64,000 nt of DNA from the NCBI RefSeq assembly GCF_000346465.2, contig NC_034009.1, positions 33,397,251 through 33,461,250 on the forward strand, in the 5' to 3' direction. Below, piece by piece: positions 25,532 through 37,365 of this stretch (the stretch's first letter is position 1; each line of letters opens with the position of its first letter). The notes beneath the pieces are model-generated. The model made no database searches and had not been told where the DNA came from. It saw only the letters and a program-made list of their open reading frames with translations. The translations under genes and the position numbers were made by a program. The DNA is from Prunus persica (lineage: Eukaryota > Streptophyta > Magnoliopsida > Rosales > Rosaceae).

Positions 25532-26639
25532 TGAGCTTCTTTATTCTCAAGGATAAGATGCGTATTACTAGTCCAATAAATAATTAAGAGGTATTATAAG
25601 ATAGTTTGGTAACCATTGGGATTGGGTAAACTGATTGTGATTTTTTGAAGAGGCAATTTATGCCATTTTGGCGAGAGACCTGGTTTATTCACTATCAAAT
25701 AAATATATGCAGGCAAGTTGTCTATGTCTACTTGTCTAGGGTTTAATTAAAGAAGGGCAAATTAAATAATAATAAAAACAGAAACATTTATCTTTACCGC
25801 TCGATAACTGGAAAGAGCTCTCCCACCTTGGGATATGTCAAGCAAGCAATCAACCAGTCCCAATATTGTTGGTTTAGCATGAGAATAAACATGTTCGGTG
25901 ATGAAGATTCATTGTATATAAACTAGTAAGCCCATTTCATACTTAGCAACTGTAATTTATAAATTACCATCAACCAAAGGCAACTGCGTTTTATTATGAC
26001 TCCTCAGCGATTTTCACACCAAAACAGAAAACTTCCGATTCCCTAATCTCAATGAACATTTTAACTGAATTTAAATATTAAAAAAAACAATTGGGAAAAA
26101 GAAATAAAGATGAGGGAGACTTGTTTGACAATAACTTTGGAAGGATGCATGAAATTTTTCTAAGCATTGAAAATGGAAAACCACCATTTCACAAAAGTCA
26201 CATGTGTGCACCACACGTGACCCGGAGGGGGGACCGACCGGACCCCATGAAAATGACAAGGATAACCCCGTCTCGTTTTCAGTTTAGACCACGTCCACCC
26301 CACTCCTTTTCTTCGGAAGTCATTACATAATTACATTACATGAGAAGCCCCACAAAAGGGCTTGCTGGAATTGACAGTTTTGGTCTCCTCCTTCTTCGGT
26401 GCACCCAACCCATCTATCTGCCTATTTTATATTCCCTATTCCCTATACGAACAAACAACAACGTTACCGGTTCATCGGACCAGCTGACTCGCCGGTCCAT
26501 CCAAATCCATGTCACGCCCCGCGCACGAGCTGCACGTGCAGTTTCCCAGTTCCAATTAAAAGCACCACAAATTACAAAATAAATCAAATTTTACAATTCA
26601 GAATTTCTGAAAAAAGAAAAAGAAAAAACTAAGAGGACG
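25532..26639. other. Spacer and promoter region of the TFIIS-N gene
   Basis: AT-rich at first, then more GC-rich toward 26220-26550. No supported gene. It should contain the promoter of the gene whose leader starts near 26640. Confidence 0.35.
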
Positions 26640-28307
26640 AAACGTTGGACTATCTTTCTCTCTCTCTGGTTCGAAAAGAGCTTCTTCACAGAGAACAAAC
26701 CGAGGGTTTTTGCCAAGAAAGATAGGGAGGAATAGAAACCCTAGGAGCTAGAGAGAGAAAGCCCCAAACACACACACAGGGAAAAGAGAAAGGAGAGTTA
26801 CAGAGTGGGGGGAGCTTCTCTATTGGAACTGTGTCAAAGCTAGGGTTTTCGAATTCGTTCATGAAGGTAAAGTAGAAGACACTTCTGATTGTAATTTTTG
26901 CTATTTATATTTCGCATTATGATGTTGTGTGATTAATTCGATTTCAATTTGGAATTAGCCTTAATTAAGCACATATCTCACAGCATTAATTCTCATAATC
27001 CTGATTATAATTTTCCATATCCTCGTATTTCACACCACTTCTCGTTCGGCCGAACCCTGAAAGCGTGGGATTTTGTTTCTCTTGCTTTTACTTCGCTATT
27101 TTGGATACTAGGGTTTGGTACTCTCTATACATGGCAATCGCAGCTGTTTGTTTTGTTTGGTTTTTATAACTTCCTTCTGAATAAATCAAAGGAACTCTAT
27201 GCATAGCGGTTGAGTCTAGGGTTCACTGTCTGGTTACTGAGTGTGGGTAATTGTTTTCCCTACTAATGTTATATGCCTGTAGTTTCTACTTGCGCTTTCA
27301 ATTTATTGCTTGTTCGGTTGTTTCAGGATTAGAGTACTTTTTATTTGTCGATCCTCATCAAGAAGTTTCTATCTACACCAGGCGGCAGGTATAGATCACT
27401 CTCTCTCTCTCGTGTTAAACAAGAGATTTGGAATATGTTATGTTAAACCTTTGTCTCTGCATGATATGTAAGAGATGCTTTTATCATAGGCGTTCTTAAA
27501 TGGTCATTTATTAATTATCAGCATATTTATATATTTATGTATTCTAAATTTGGCGGTGAAGCAAAATTCTCCCTTCAGTACAACTTTCATTTCATGATTT
27601 ATTGGACATCATAGTTTCATTTTATCCTGTTGTATGCTTGTATACAACATCATACTTTGAATATTCATATGAATTGTAGTTATTTTTATTGGATGACTCT
27701 CTGTGGATTAGTTCTAAGAACACTAGATGTTGTGCATGTGAGATAGCCTATTTTCTCTTCTTTATGCCACGCTTCCTTCCCTAGCAGCAGAAGTTTAAGT
27801 CATTTCATATGAGTTTCGTTGAACATTTGAGCTAATTGTTTTTATATGTTTTTAAAGCTCTTTGAAAACCCTCTCATTGATTAATGCATTGTCTGGCTGC
27901 TATACCCTTGTGCGGACTGGTGGAATGTACTAGTCTAGCAATAAGTTTTTTTTTTACTAATATTATTTTCAATAAGTTGGCTAATGACAGATTAGTATCT
28001 GATTAAGGATTCGTATATGCTGGATGTAAAAAAGTGAATCTTGTATCTGAATTCTGGTATAACCAGATTCAACGGGCAGTAGAAATGTGTCGGGTGTAAC
28101 ATCAATATGGGTATATTGGTCGGGCAGTTCTACTAGATTTTGGGAGTAGAGTTCTGTTCAGAGAGAAGTAGTTATTCTGTGACTGTGGGATAAAATATGT
28201 CCCGTAAACAAGAACTGCTAGTATAAAACACGAATTATCTTGTGAAGGATCATTAAAGTTGAAATTTGATTTGTGTTTTTCTTCTTCTTCTCATAATGGG
28301 GTGCACA

Positions 28308-28371
<64 letters not shown>

Positions 28372-29524
28372 CCTCCCCAATGGTTGTTGTCATCTTATCC
28401 CTGCGGTGTTGTAAATAAGCAATGGTGGCAACGTATAATTTGGGGCTTACTTAAATATAGTTCATATTCATACTTTTTCAATGTTTTATTTCGAAATCTT
28501 TTATTGGAAAGAATCGTTTAATTTTGAATTATTTGAGGTCATTGAATTCTTGAGTGTTAAATGTACTTAACTAATTGGATTTGTGGGCATTCTGTCTTTC
28601 CAATTTAGCAAATTTATATATATTCTACTTTACAAGATCTCATCTGGGTCATATTATCCTTCTTTAGGTAAATATGTTCACATAATTTTTCTGTTATATT
28701 GACCCAATGATTGTGTGTTAGTTTATTTAGTTAACATTTATCTAATGCCTTTTATACATTTACTCTTCACCTCTCCGGCAAGTATATGTAGTTCACTTGT
28801 TAGATTTTGTAATTGGTCTCAATTCTTATACTTACACAATGAGATGTATGTGTGTATGTACTTGAATTTGTACTTTAGTTCAAATAATCATGTTCTCTTT
28901 CTTCACCTAACAAGGATACAAGAATTATAGAATGATTAGTTATGTTTGATTTACGTTTTAATAAGAAAAGAAATGGTTTGAATGACCTTAACATGCCATG
29001 AAGTTCTACTATTTTGTTGCATTTATAGGCAATGGGGCTTTATAAATTGGTGTAAATATCATCAAATACTACCATGCCATGATGCACTGACTGCCTGATA
29101 TCCTAAATATGTTTAATTCTGTGTTGCTGACCATTTGAGGGCAATCATCTCATATTTTTTGTTGCAGTACGTATCAGTAAATTGGTATTAGTTTGTGTAA
29201 ATGATTTTGTTTATAAGTACTGCTCCTAAATTATAAGTGGATTTAACTTGCTTCTTCATAATTTTATATTCCTTTATTAGAGGTATCATATTGCATTCTT
29301 GAAGCTTATGCTTTACGTGTCAATACTAGTTTGATCTTGTTTGTGATTAAGGTAATATCGATTTTATATGTCATATGTTTGATGGTCATAATACTTGTCT
29401 TGTTACTTCCGCAGTTCTATTTCACAAATATTGTCATCAAAGCCTACTGCAGTTCTTAATGGAAATTAAAGTTTTGGTGTTCTACATGGACTTCTTCGAT
29501 TGTAAGCATGTTATGTAAAGCACC
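26640..29524 (+). other. Spliced 5' leader of the TFIIS-N gene (inferred)
   Basis: The sequence suggests two leader exons and a third joined to the coding exon: about 26640-26866 (GA-rich, donor AAG|GTAAAG), 27327-27389 (acceptor TTTCAG, donor CAG|GTATAG), and 29415-29524 (acceptor CCGCAG). A long CT microsatellite lies in the second intron. Two small upstream ORFs are predicted in this leader (see findings). All borders are inferred from splice consensus only. Confidence 0.5.
28311..28369. repeat. (CT)29 microsatellite
   Basis: Twenty-nine uninterrupted CT dinucleotides, inside the inferred second leader intron of the TFIIS-N gene. Likely polymorphic in length. Confidence 0.97.
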
Positions 29525-32512
29525 ATGACACTCGAAGATTTCTTTACTTTAACTGAGATGAAAGATGGGCTCACAGCCCCGTCTCGAGTTGAGGAGCTGG
29601 TCAATGTAATGCAGAGTGAGAAAGATTCTATTGCGAATAATGTGGGTGATGCAACCCGGCAGTGGGCTGCTGTTGCTAGCACAATTGCCGCCACGGAGAA
29701 TAAAGATTGTCTTGATCTTTTTATTCAATTAGATGGACTCTGGTTTGTTGATAGATGGCTTAAAGATGCTCAAAACTTAGGTAATGATACAAATGAGAGC
29801 TTTGTAGAAGAGTCAATAACTGCTCTGTTACGGGCACTTGAAAAGCTGCATATAGACAATAAGCGGTCAATATCTTCAGGGATCTGGAGTACCGTGAAGA
29901 GTCTTCTTGGCCACAAAAGCACAATGGTTCAGGATCGAGCGAGACTGCTGTTTGATAGCTGGAAGCAGGATGTTGAGAATGCTGAGGTTCTCTGTGTTGA
30001 TGGGAGTTCTAAGATTTTGGAAGAAGATTCTAAGGCATCTGCTGTAAAAAGTACTTCAGAAGTAGGTACTAACAGAGAAAATCACACATCAGGACCTGCT
30101 CGAGATGAATTGTCCCCATTAAGGACTTCAGGCGATCTTCAACTAGAAAGTGCTGATGCTGTACTGAGTAATAAACAGTCCCCAACCCACAAACTTTTAG
30201 ACAACGCAGACATCAAAGATAGATCTCCAGATCCTTTGGCCTCTGCTGTTGTCGTGGACCCTATTCAAGAAAGTCCTATAAAAGATGAATCCTCTATATG
30301 TTCTGTGGGAGGAACTACTTCAATTGGAACTTCTAGTTTTCCAGTAGCAAAGCTGAGCAATGTTGATGGACATTCCGACACTCCAAAATCGAATGAGTTG
30401 TCCAAAAATGAAAATCAGGATGAGAAAGTCAACAGTTCTCCACAGAAGTTGGGTGTGACAGACATCTCTTCGGGGCCTGGTCTGGTGGAGCCAGGGGTTG
30501 TTTCTTCAGGTGCTGATGGTTCAAATTCCCAGGTCTTTGCTACTGATTCTGCGTTGCAAAAAAGTGTTAATGCCAACCAGGACGATTCTTGTCAAAAATT
30601 GACTGCTCTTGCTAACGAAGGGACAGCTGCATCTGATCCAAAGGGTGTGATGGATGATGCAAGAGCAGTAAATCATTGCAATACTACAGTTCAAGATGGT
30701 GAATGCTGTTCAAACACTCCAAATGACTTGTCCGGTAATGTTAGCATGTCAGGAAAACTAGAAGATTTAGAGACTTCTTCCAGGATGGCTGACCTGGGAG
30801 CTGTTGATGAAGAGATGGAGCATGTCAGCGATGAAAGTGAGGAATTGACAACTGCTGACGATATTGATCATGAGTATGGGATGGTTGACGCTCTAGAAGT
30901 TGCTCGACAAGTAGCCCAAGAAGTAGAAAGAGAAGTAGTGGATTATAGAGAACCATACTGCAGTTCATCTTCAGAGAAAATCTCAGAAGGTGGACTCAGA
31001 CGAGCTGATAGCCCAGACTCTATAAATGGAGAACAGGACTTACCCACTCATGTTTCACCAAAGGAGGCGGCAACTGAGCAAAGTCATTCGGCAGAGGTAA
31101 ATCCTGAGAGGGAGGGCCACATAGTCAATTCAGAAAATGTGGGCACTATTCCAGAACAATGCACTAATGACATGGAGTCCTCTCAGGTGACTGAAGCAGC
31201 TCAAGAACCTGAACTTATCCCCGAAAAAAGCCTTTGTAATTTTTTTGATCTAAATCAAGAAGTGTGCTCTGATGAAATGGATCGCCCGGTAAATCCTGTC
31301 TCTACTCCAATTCCTGTTTCAAGGCCAGTAGCAGCTGCTGGTTTACCTGTGGCCCCTTTGCAGTTTGAGGGGGCTATTGGGTGGAAAGGATCTGCTGCTA
31401 CTAGTGCTTTTCGCCGAGCATCTCCTCGCAGATTTTCAGATGGTGACAAGAATCTTTCTACAGGGGCCACCAGTGATGGCTCAAAGCAGAGACTGGATTG
31501 CCTTGACATTGATCTGAATGTGGCTGAGGGTGGAGATGATTTAGGAAAGCAAATTCCAGTGTCATCTGGCCTTCCTTCTGGGGAATCTTCAGTTGAAGTG
31601 AGTCAAAATAGATCAGGGAGGCCCAATTTGGATCTAAATCGTATTGATGATGATGGTGATGCCTTACCATCGGATTTAAGGGTGGAAGGACAGTTCTTAA
31701 ACAATCGGAATGGCCGTCGCAGCCCATCTCCTGCTTCATCGTCATCATCAATGCAGCCTTCTATGAGGAATTTTGATTTGAATGACAGGCCATATTTTCA
31801 TAATGATTCTACAGATCAAGGACCAGGTAAGTCTTCTCAAACTGCAAATGCATATGGATGGCCTAAACCGGATGCTTCAGTTATTTCTATCATGGGTACT
31901 CGAGTGGAGATAAACAGAACTGATGCTCCTCAAACTCTGTCCCTGGCAAATGGCAAGGCTATTGAGACTGCAGCAGATGTTAGCATGGCAAGAACGGGGA
32001 ATCTTTTGGACATGGGTTCAACGGTCTCTTACACTCACTCTCCTGTTTTTGGGTACAATGGACTGGCAACAGGGCCTACCATGTCGTTCTCCTCAGCCAT
32101 GTATGGACCTGGTGGCACAATCCCCTACATGGTGGATTCTAGAGGAGCTCCTGTTGTGCCTCAAATAATGGCGTCTCCGTCAGTTGTTCCGCCTCCATTT
32201 TCCCAGTCACCGTTCATTATGAACTTGAGTGCGATGGCACAACCAGGTCTAAATGGTGCTGGGCCCTCACGTCCTCCTAGCTTTGATCTGAATTCTGGCT
32301 TTATGGTTGAGGGAGGCAATAGGGACTCGGGCCTGAGGCACCTTTTCATTCATGGTCAGGGCGGCAGGTCTATGGAGGATCATTTGAGGAACAACTCACA
32401 ACCCCCTCCTTCAAGTTCCACCGTTGGTGGGAAAAGGAAGGAACCAGATAGTGGCTGGGAATCATTCCCGTTTAGCTACAGACATCAGCAACAGCAACCA
32501 CCATGGAGATGA
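29525..32512 (+). CDS. TFIIS N-terminal (LW) domain nuclear protein
   Basis: A single coding exon of 995 residues. An N-terminal helical region (about 50-155; LDGLWFVDRWLKDAQN, ALEKLHIDNKRSISSGIWSTVKSLLGHKS, RARLLFDSWK) matches the TFIIS N-terminal/LW domain found in elongation factors and Mediator Med26. The remainder is long, Ser/Asp-rich and probably disordered. Five D-L-N motifs occur at residues 575, 663, 703, 751 and 921; the fourth is DLNDRP, fitting the DLNxxP form of the EAR repression motif. It ends with a basic GGKRKEPDSGWESF and a Gln/Pro tail. From memory it matches Arabidopsis At4g24200. Role inferred: chromatin or transcription-elongation regulator in the nucleus. There is no zinc ribbon, so it is not TFIIS itself. 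The start has A at -3 and matches the conserved MTLEDFFTLTEMKDGL opening. Confidence 0.88.
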   Translation: MTLEDFFTLTEMKDGLTAPSRVEELVNVMQSEKDSIANNVGDATRQWAAVASTIAATENKDCLDLFIQLDGLWFVDRWLKDAQNLGNDTNESFVEESITALLRALEKLHIDNKRSISSGIWSTVKSLLGHKSTMVQDRARLLFDSWKQDVENAEVLCVDGSSKILEEDSKASAVKSTSEVGTNRENHTSGPARDELSPLRTSGDLQLESADAVLSNKQSPTHKLLDNADIKDRSPDPLASAVVVDPIQESPIKDESSICSVGGTTSIGTSSFPVAKLSNVDGHSDTPKSNELSKNENQDEKVNSSPQKLGVTDISSGPGLVEPGVVSSGADGSNSQVFATDSALQKSVNANQDDSCQKLTALANEGTAASDPKGVMDDARAVNHCNTTVQDGECCSNTPNDLSGNVSMSGKLEDLETSSRMADLGAVDEEMEHVSDESEELTTADDIDHEYGMVDALEVARQVAQEVEREVVDYREPYCSSSSEKISEGGLRRADSPDSINGEQDLPTHVSPKEAATEQSHSAEVNPEREGHIVNSENVGTIPEQCTNDMESSQVTEAAQEPELIPEKSLCNFFDLNQEVCSDEMDRPVNPVSTPIPVSRPVAAAGLPVAPLQFEGAIGWKGSAATSAFRRASPRRFSDGDKNLSTGATSDGSKQRLDCLDIDLNVAEGGDDLGKQIPVSSGLPSGESSVEVSQNRSGRPNLDLNRIDDDGDALPSDLRVEGQFLNNRNGRRSPSPASSSSSMQPSMRNFDLNDRPYFHNDSTDQGPGKSSQTANAYGWPKPDASVISIMGTRVEINRTDAPQTLSLANGKAIETAADVSMARTGNLLDMGSTVSYTHSPVFGYNGLATGPTMSFSSAMYGPGGTIPYMVDSRGAPVVPQIMASPSVVPPPFSQSPFIMNLSAMAQPGLNGAGPSRPPSFDLNSGFMVEGGNRDSGLRHLFIHGQGGRSMEDHLRNNSQPPPSSSTVGGKRKEPDSGWESFPFSYRHQQQQPPWR

Positions 32513-33995
32513 GAAATTTTTAACTGCGGGCGGTCGTCTCTTTGGATCAGTTTCATAAATCCAACTAAGTAGTTTGATACATGCGATCCAGAAGTGGGTG
32601 AGCTCATTCGCTTTAGTTGAACTGAATAAAGTTGGAGGAAATTATCAAGGTAACATGATTTATGTGATTAATTGCAGAAGGAAGAATTAGGGTCTTGTTT
32701 TTATTTATTGGTTTTTTTTTTCCCTTTTCTTTTTCTTTCTGTGTTTCATAGAAGGCCATTTGCAACATAGGAGGAGACTTTGGTACGTGTAGCTGTAATT
32801 TTTCTTCCATGTATATCACAGAAATTATAGGAACAAATTCCTACATTATTTAAGTGTTGATTACGAGGAGGGTCTCTTAATAAGTGAGTTTACCGGAAAC
32901 AGAAAAAAGTAAGGATTAAATTTAGAATGTTGTTAAACGAATTCTAAAATTAACATAGTACATCTTATTATTAAATTATTTATTAAATTACTAATTTATT
33001 CTAATATAAAATAACTAAAAAGGATATATTAATTTGTGAAATAAATGTAATTTTAATAAGTACACTTTACTAACGTTGATTCTCTGCTTGTTTTTTCTCG
33101 ATTTGCTTGATTTTTCTTTTAAACATGTCACATCATTTAAAAACCATCTAAAACATTGACACCACATTTTTTTCCCTACACTTATCTTCTTCTCCATCTT
33201 AGCATTTGGACAGCCGAACTCTTAAAACCAAGCCCAGTAGAACCTCTTCTCCTTTTAGTCACTCTTCTTCTTCAAACGTGTAATTTTTTTCATTTTTCTC
33301 ATCTTTCAATTCAAGAAATTTCCTATAATATTTGAAGTCCGTCGTAAAAACTTGTTTTCTCCAATTTCCCTCCACAAAAGTTGCCACACAAATCATATTG
33401 GGACCTATATCAGCAAGTAAGGCAATGAAAACAGACGGCATAAAATACTGTGTTTTTTGGAAAAAAAAAAAAATTTAAACCCTGAAGCTGCAAAATTGAG
33501 TATTTTAATAAGAGTGATTCACTTCCTGAGTATTACTCATTATTTGATTTAGGATCAATATCAAAGAATTCAGTTGAATGTTTTTGTATCATTAGTTAGA
33601 TTTTGAATATATCAAAAACAATTTGTCCATATTGTAGGGTTAAAAACTTTGAGAATCAAAGTATGGAGAAAAAGGGATTATGGGGAGATGAATGTTTTTT
33701 TATTTTTTTTGGACAAAGAGAGTATTATGATGTATCAAGGGTATCTTTGGTAGTTAAATAGGTTGTATTTAGTTCATTTTACATTTTGATTTAAATATTA
33801 AGATGCACTCAGTTAATTTTAAAGTTCGTTTAGCAGCACTCTAAATTTATATTTACTCTTGATAGAGTCCTTCCAGCCCTACGCCTCGTCAGCCCAATTT
33901 CAGTGGGCTGAAGGCAATTAGCTATGTTTTTGGCCCATTATCCAGTTCCACAGATTAGATATAGGCCCAATATCTGATTTCCGCATATATTAGTA
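32513..33995. other. 3' region of the TFIIS-N gene and spacer
   Basis: About 300 bases of 3' UTR followed by AT-rich DNA. Several GGCCCA/TGGGCT motifs appear from 33880, leading into the TGGGCC-rich region. No gene recognised. Confidence 0.4.
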
Positions 33996-34357
33996 TGGAG
34001 TCATTCTGTAGTGAGGAATTTATATATAGCCCTTAGGTGAGGTCATTTCTCTTAGAGAGACTTTGGAAAAGTCCAATGAGAGAAATTTTTTAAAAGAAGC
34101 CAAAATGAACAAAATTGCCCTTATTTATTTTTGGATTTCTTAAGGAATCCTTTACATTTGCATGTCTTTGGTTTGAAAGTTGAGAGGTTTTTTTATCTTT
34201 TTTGAAAAAGCTTTGGTTTTTTCCAAAAGTGAAAGTTTTTTTGTGGCTAAAACCTAAATTTACTTTTCTTATTAATCGTTAAATCAGGCTAATCAAAGGT
34301 TAAGAGAAAAAACCTCACCTAAGGGCCAATATAAGGCCCTCACTATAGAATTCTTAT
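33996..34357. mobile_element. MITE with about 55-bp inverted ends
   Basis: The left arm (from about 33998, ATTCTGTAGTGAGG then CCCTTAGGTGAGGTCATTTC) is matched in reverse by the right arm ending near 34355. Internal sequence is non-coding. A related smaller copy lies at 42606-42725. The exact target duplication is not resolved. Confidence 0.6.
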
Positions 34358-34374
34358 ATTAGTTTGGCCGGATT

Positions 34375-34925
34375 GGGGACCTCAATTTCTGTATTTGGGC
34401 CGCTATTAAAATTTGGGCATATTTGTGGGCAACCATTTAACTATTTGGGCCAATTATTAGGTTCCCTTTAAAACATTTGGGCCTATTACTAGGCCGCCAT
34501 TTATATTATTGGGCCTCGCCATTTAAGTATTCGGGTCATATATTGGGTCGCAATTTAAAAACAATTGGGCCTATTATCGGGCCACCATTTATATCATTGG
34601 GCCTCATATTGGGCTTCTATTTTGATCATTGGGCCTCTTAGTGGGCAGTCATTTATCTCATGGCCTATATTGGGCCTCTTATTGGGCCAAGTTTTACATC
34701 ATTGGCCGCTATTTAAGATTGGGCCTTTCTTTGGCTGCTATTGATGAATTTAGGCCTATTATTGGGCTGCCATTTACATATTTGGGCCTAGTATTGGACC
34801 GCTATCTAAAACTTCGTAACATTGTTGGGCCGTGATTTTAAAAATTGGGCTTGCTGTGGGCTACTATATTTCGGCTTAGTTTTGGGCTCCCATTAAATTA
34901 TTTGGGCCTCGTTTTGGGCCGTCAT
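34375..34925. repeat. Degenerate TGGGCC-rich tandem array
   Basis: Roughly fifteen diverged units of about 35-42 bases, each like TTGGGCCTATTATTGGGC followed by CGCCATTTATATCA. Most units carry two TGGGCC or TGGGCT words, so the word recurs more than twenty times in about 550 bases. No coding potential. Confidence 0.75.
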
Positions 34926-34989
34926 GAATCTCTGTTCCAACATTGGGGGACCACATTGTATATTCAAGCCCATAAACTGGGGACCAACT

Positions 34990-36283
34990 TTATTTTATGG
35001 ACTATATCAGGGCCTCATTTCATGTTCTTGCCTTTACCAGGAGAGCATTTTATATAACAGGAGCACTTTACGTCATGAAAGGCGTTATTTGTTTCGGACG
35101 AAAGTTCATATTTACAATTTCCAGACCTTTATCCACTATAATATCAATTTCTATTTTAGTTACCTTTTGATTATTACTGTTTTATATTAAAACAAATCAT
35201 GAATATTAATGTAGATATACGAATAATGCTTAAAAAATTAAACAAATTAACTGTATTAATGCAGATATACATGAGACAGGCAACCAAGCACGATTAAATT
35301 ACATTAAAAATTCTTTTAGCACAAGCTAGCCAGCTCTTGCTACCATGGTAGTACGGTACCGGTTACGTGCTCAGATGCTCCTCAGTACCCCTTTGAAGAA
35401 ACCAATCACACTTTGCATGGTATAGGGGATTCATTGCAAGCTTGATGGAGCTACCTCCGCTTGTACCTGAAGAAAGAAATCGAAACAGAGAAGAATTATT
35501 ACAGAATTCAGATATACATGAATATCATTCATGCGGGGAGGTGATAAATACTTCCCTCCTTACCCATAAGGAGGAACTCCTCCTTACCTTTTGACTGAGG
35601 AAGGAAAATTATTATTTTTCAAAAAAGGTTGAGAAAAATCGTTAAGTGAAAAACAAAACAATGGGATTTAAATTATTTTTTTTTTTTTTCTGTTTTGGTG
35701 AAACACCTAGGGGTTCAGTAACAGTGGGGAAAAAAACCTCTTTTGACAATTAAAATATAGAGGAAATATCTCACTTTGTGGTTGAGCTACAATAGGAGGT
35801 CAGGAGGGAAGTATTGTCCATAAAGGATTGGCTTAATACGTGTCCTCAAGTGTACCATTAAAGTTCCTTTGTTTATGGAAACTAGAAAATACAAACATTT
35901 GAGCCACTAGTACCACTACAATTCAATGTTGCATAAAGGACCTTTCATTTATTTTTTCAAAACCTCTACCCTAAAGGACTACAATTCATGCTGCCAGGCT
36001 TAACCAAACAAGAGCCTAAATGATTTATTTCCCATCAGGATGAGATGTTCCTGCGAATTTATGTATAGAATTTATGTCCTCGCTCATCTGCCAATCTATA
36101 TATAGAATTTATGTTCTACATTCAGCTCAGTTTTGGAGTGACTTAACCACAGATCTATTTCTCCAAGACTTTCGTTAGCCGAAATGAGCATCCAAAATTT
36201 AACTAAATGTAGAATATATATATATCAAATACAATGCTCAAGAAGGTGCAAATTAAAACCGAAACAAGTATATTAATCACAAG
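34990..36283. other. Spacer between convergent TFIIS-N and RH28 genes
   Basis: AT-rich, with no supported gene. The end nearest 36283 should contain the RH28 3' UTR. Confidence 0.4.
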
Positions 36284-37287
36284 CTAAGGTGATTCATACC
36301 TTGACTTGCTCTTAAAAGAATTTTTGGACTTTTTCTTTCCGGCTCCATTGCTTTTTCTGTTCTGCTTCCTTTGACTCATGTCGCTCTGGAACAGGTCCTG
36401 CATCTCATCTGTCCTTGACTCAGTTCTTTGCGGAGTACTACTAGACTTCTTGCTAGGCTTCCTCCCAATCTTGCCAGCATCTGTTGCCTTCTTTGCAGCC
36501 TTCACAGCTTTTGCCCGTCGGTAAGCCACATCAACAAGTGGCATTCCAGTCTTCTCCTTCTTACTTTTTCCACTACCCTGCAATTTCTTACATAGTGATC
36601 ACTGTGCGCAACTACACAATATTTTCTATCATAAAAGTTTTTTTTTCTTTTTCCAAATGTTGAGCTTTATGATTACATTAAAACTTAGAGAAAAGCACAA
36701 CACGTACATAGAGGTACAGTATCTTTGACCATCTTCTAACCTATCTACTTAATATATACAATCATCGAAGTTTTTTTTTAAATGCTGAGCTTTATGAAGA
36801 AAACCCCCTACCTGGAGGTGCAATACCACATACAGGAGAATTTTGAAAATCATACTGATGAAATCGAACTGTTATTTAGCCATGGAATGCCTTTTCACAA
36901 AGGGAAATGCAAGGGACCAGATCAAGCAAACCCACTTGGCTCTTTCATTAATATAAAAATAAATAATCACTATCTAGAACCTCAGACCTCAAGCATAAAA
37001 AGTTTACAAACACCAACTAACCAAATGCTTGTGTTATTTGATAACCTCTCTGTTTATGCATATTATTCCACCATAACAAAACATATATATATACACTATT
37101 TAACTAATCATACATATGTATGATCTCACAGACCAATCTTGGTATCCAGGATCCAGGACTGTGTGGCCCTCATGCAGGATCACTCAGGCCAATATAGTAA
37201 GACTCAAAACTAAGATGACAAAAAACTGAACACTCTGGCTATTTTAATTTGACCAAAATGTGGACAACACAGGAACGAATGAGAAAG

Positions 37288-37365
<78 letters not shown>

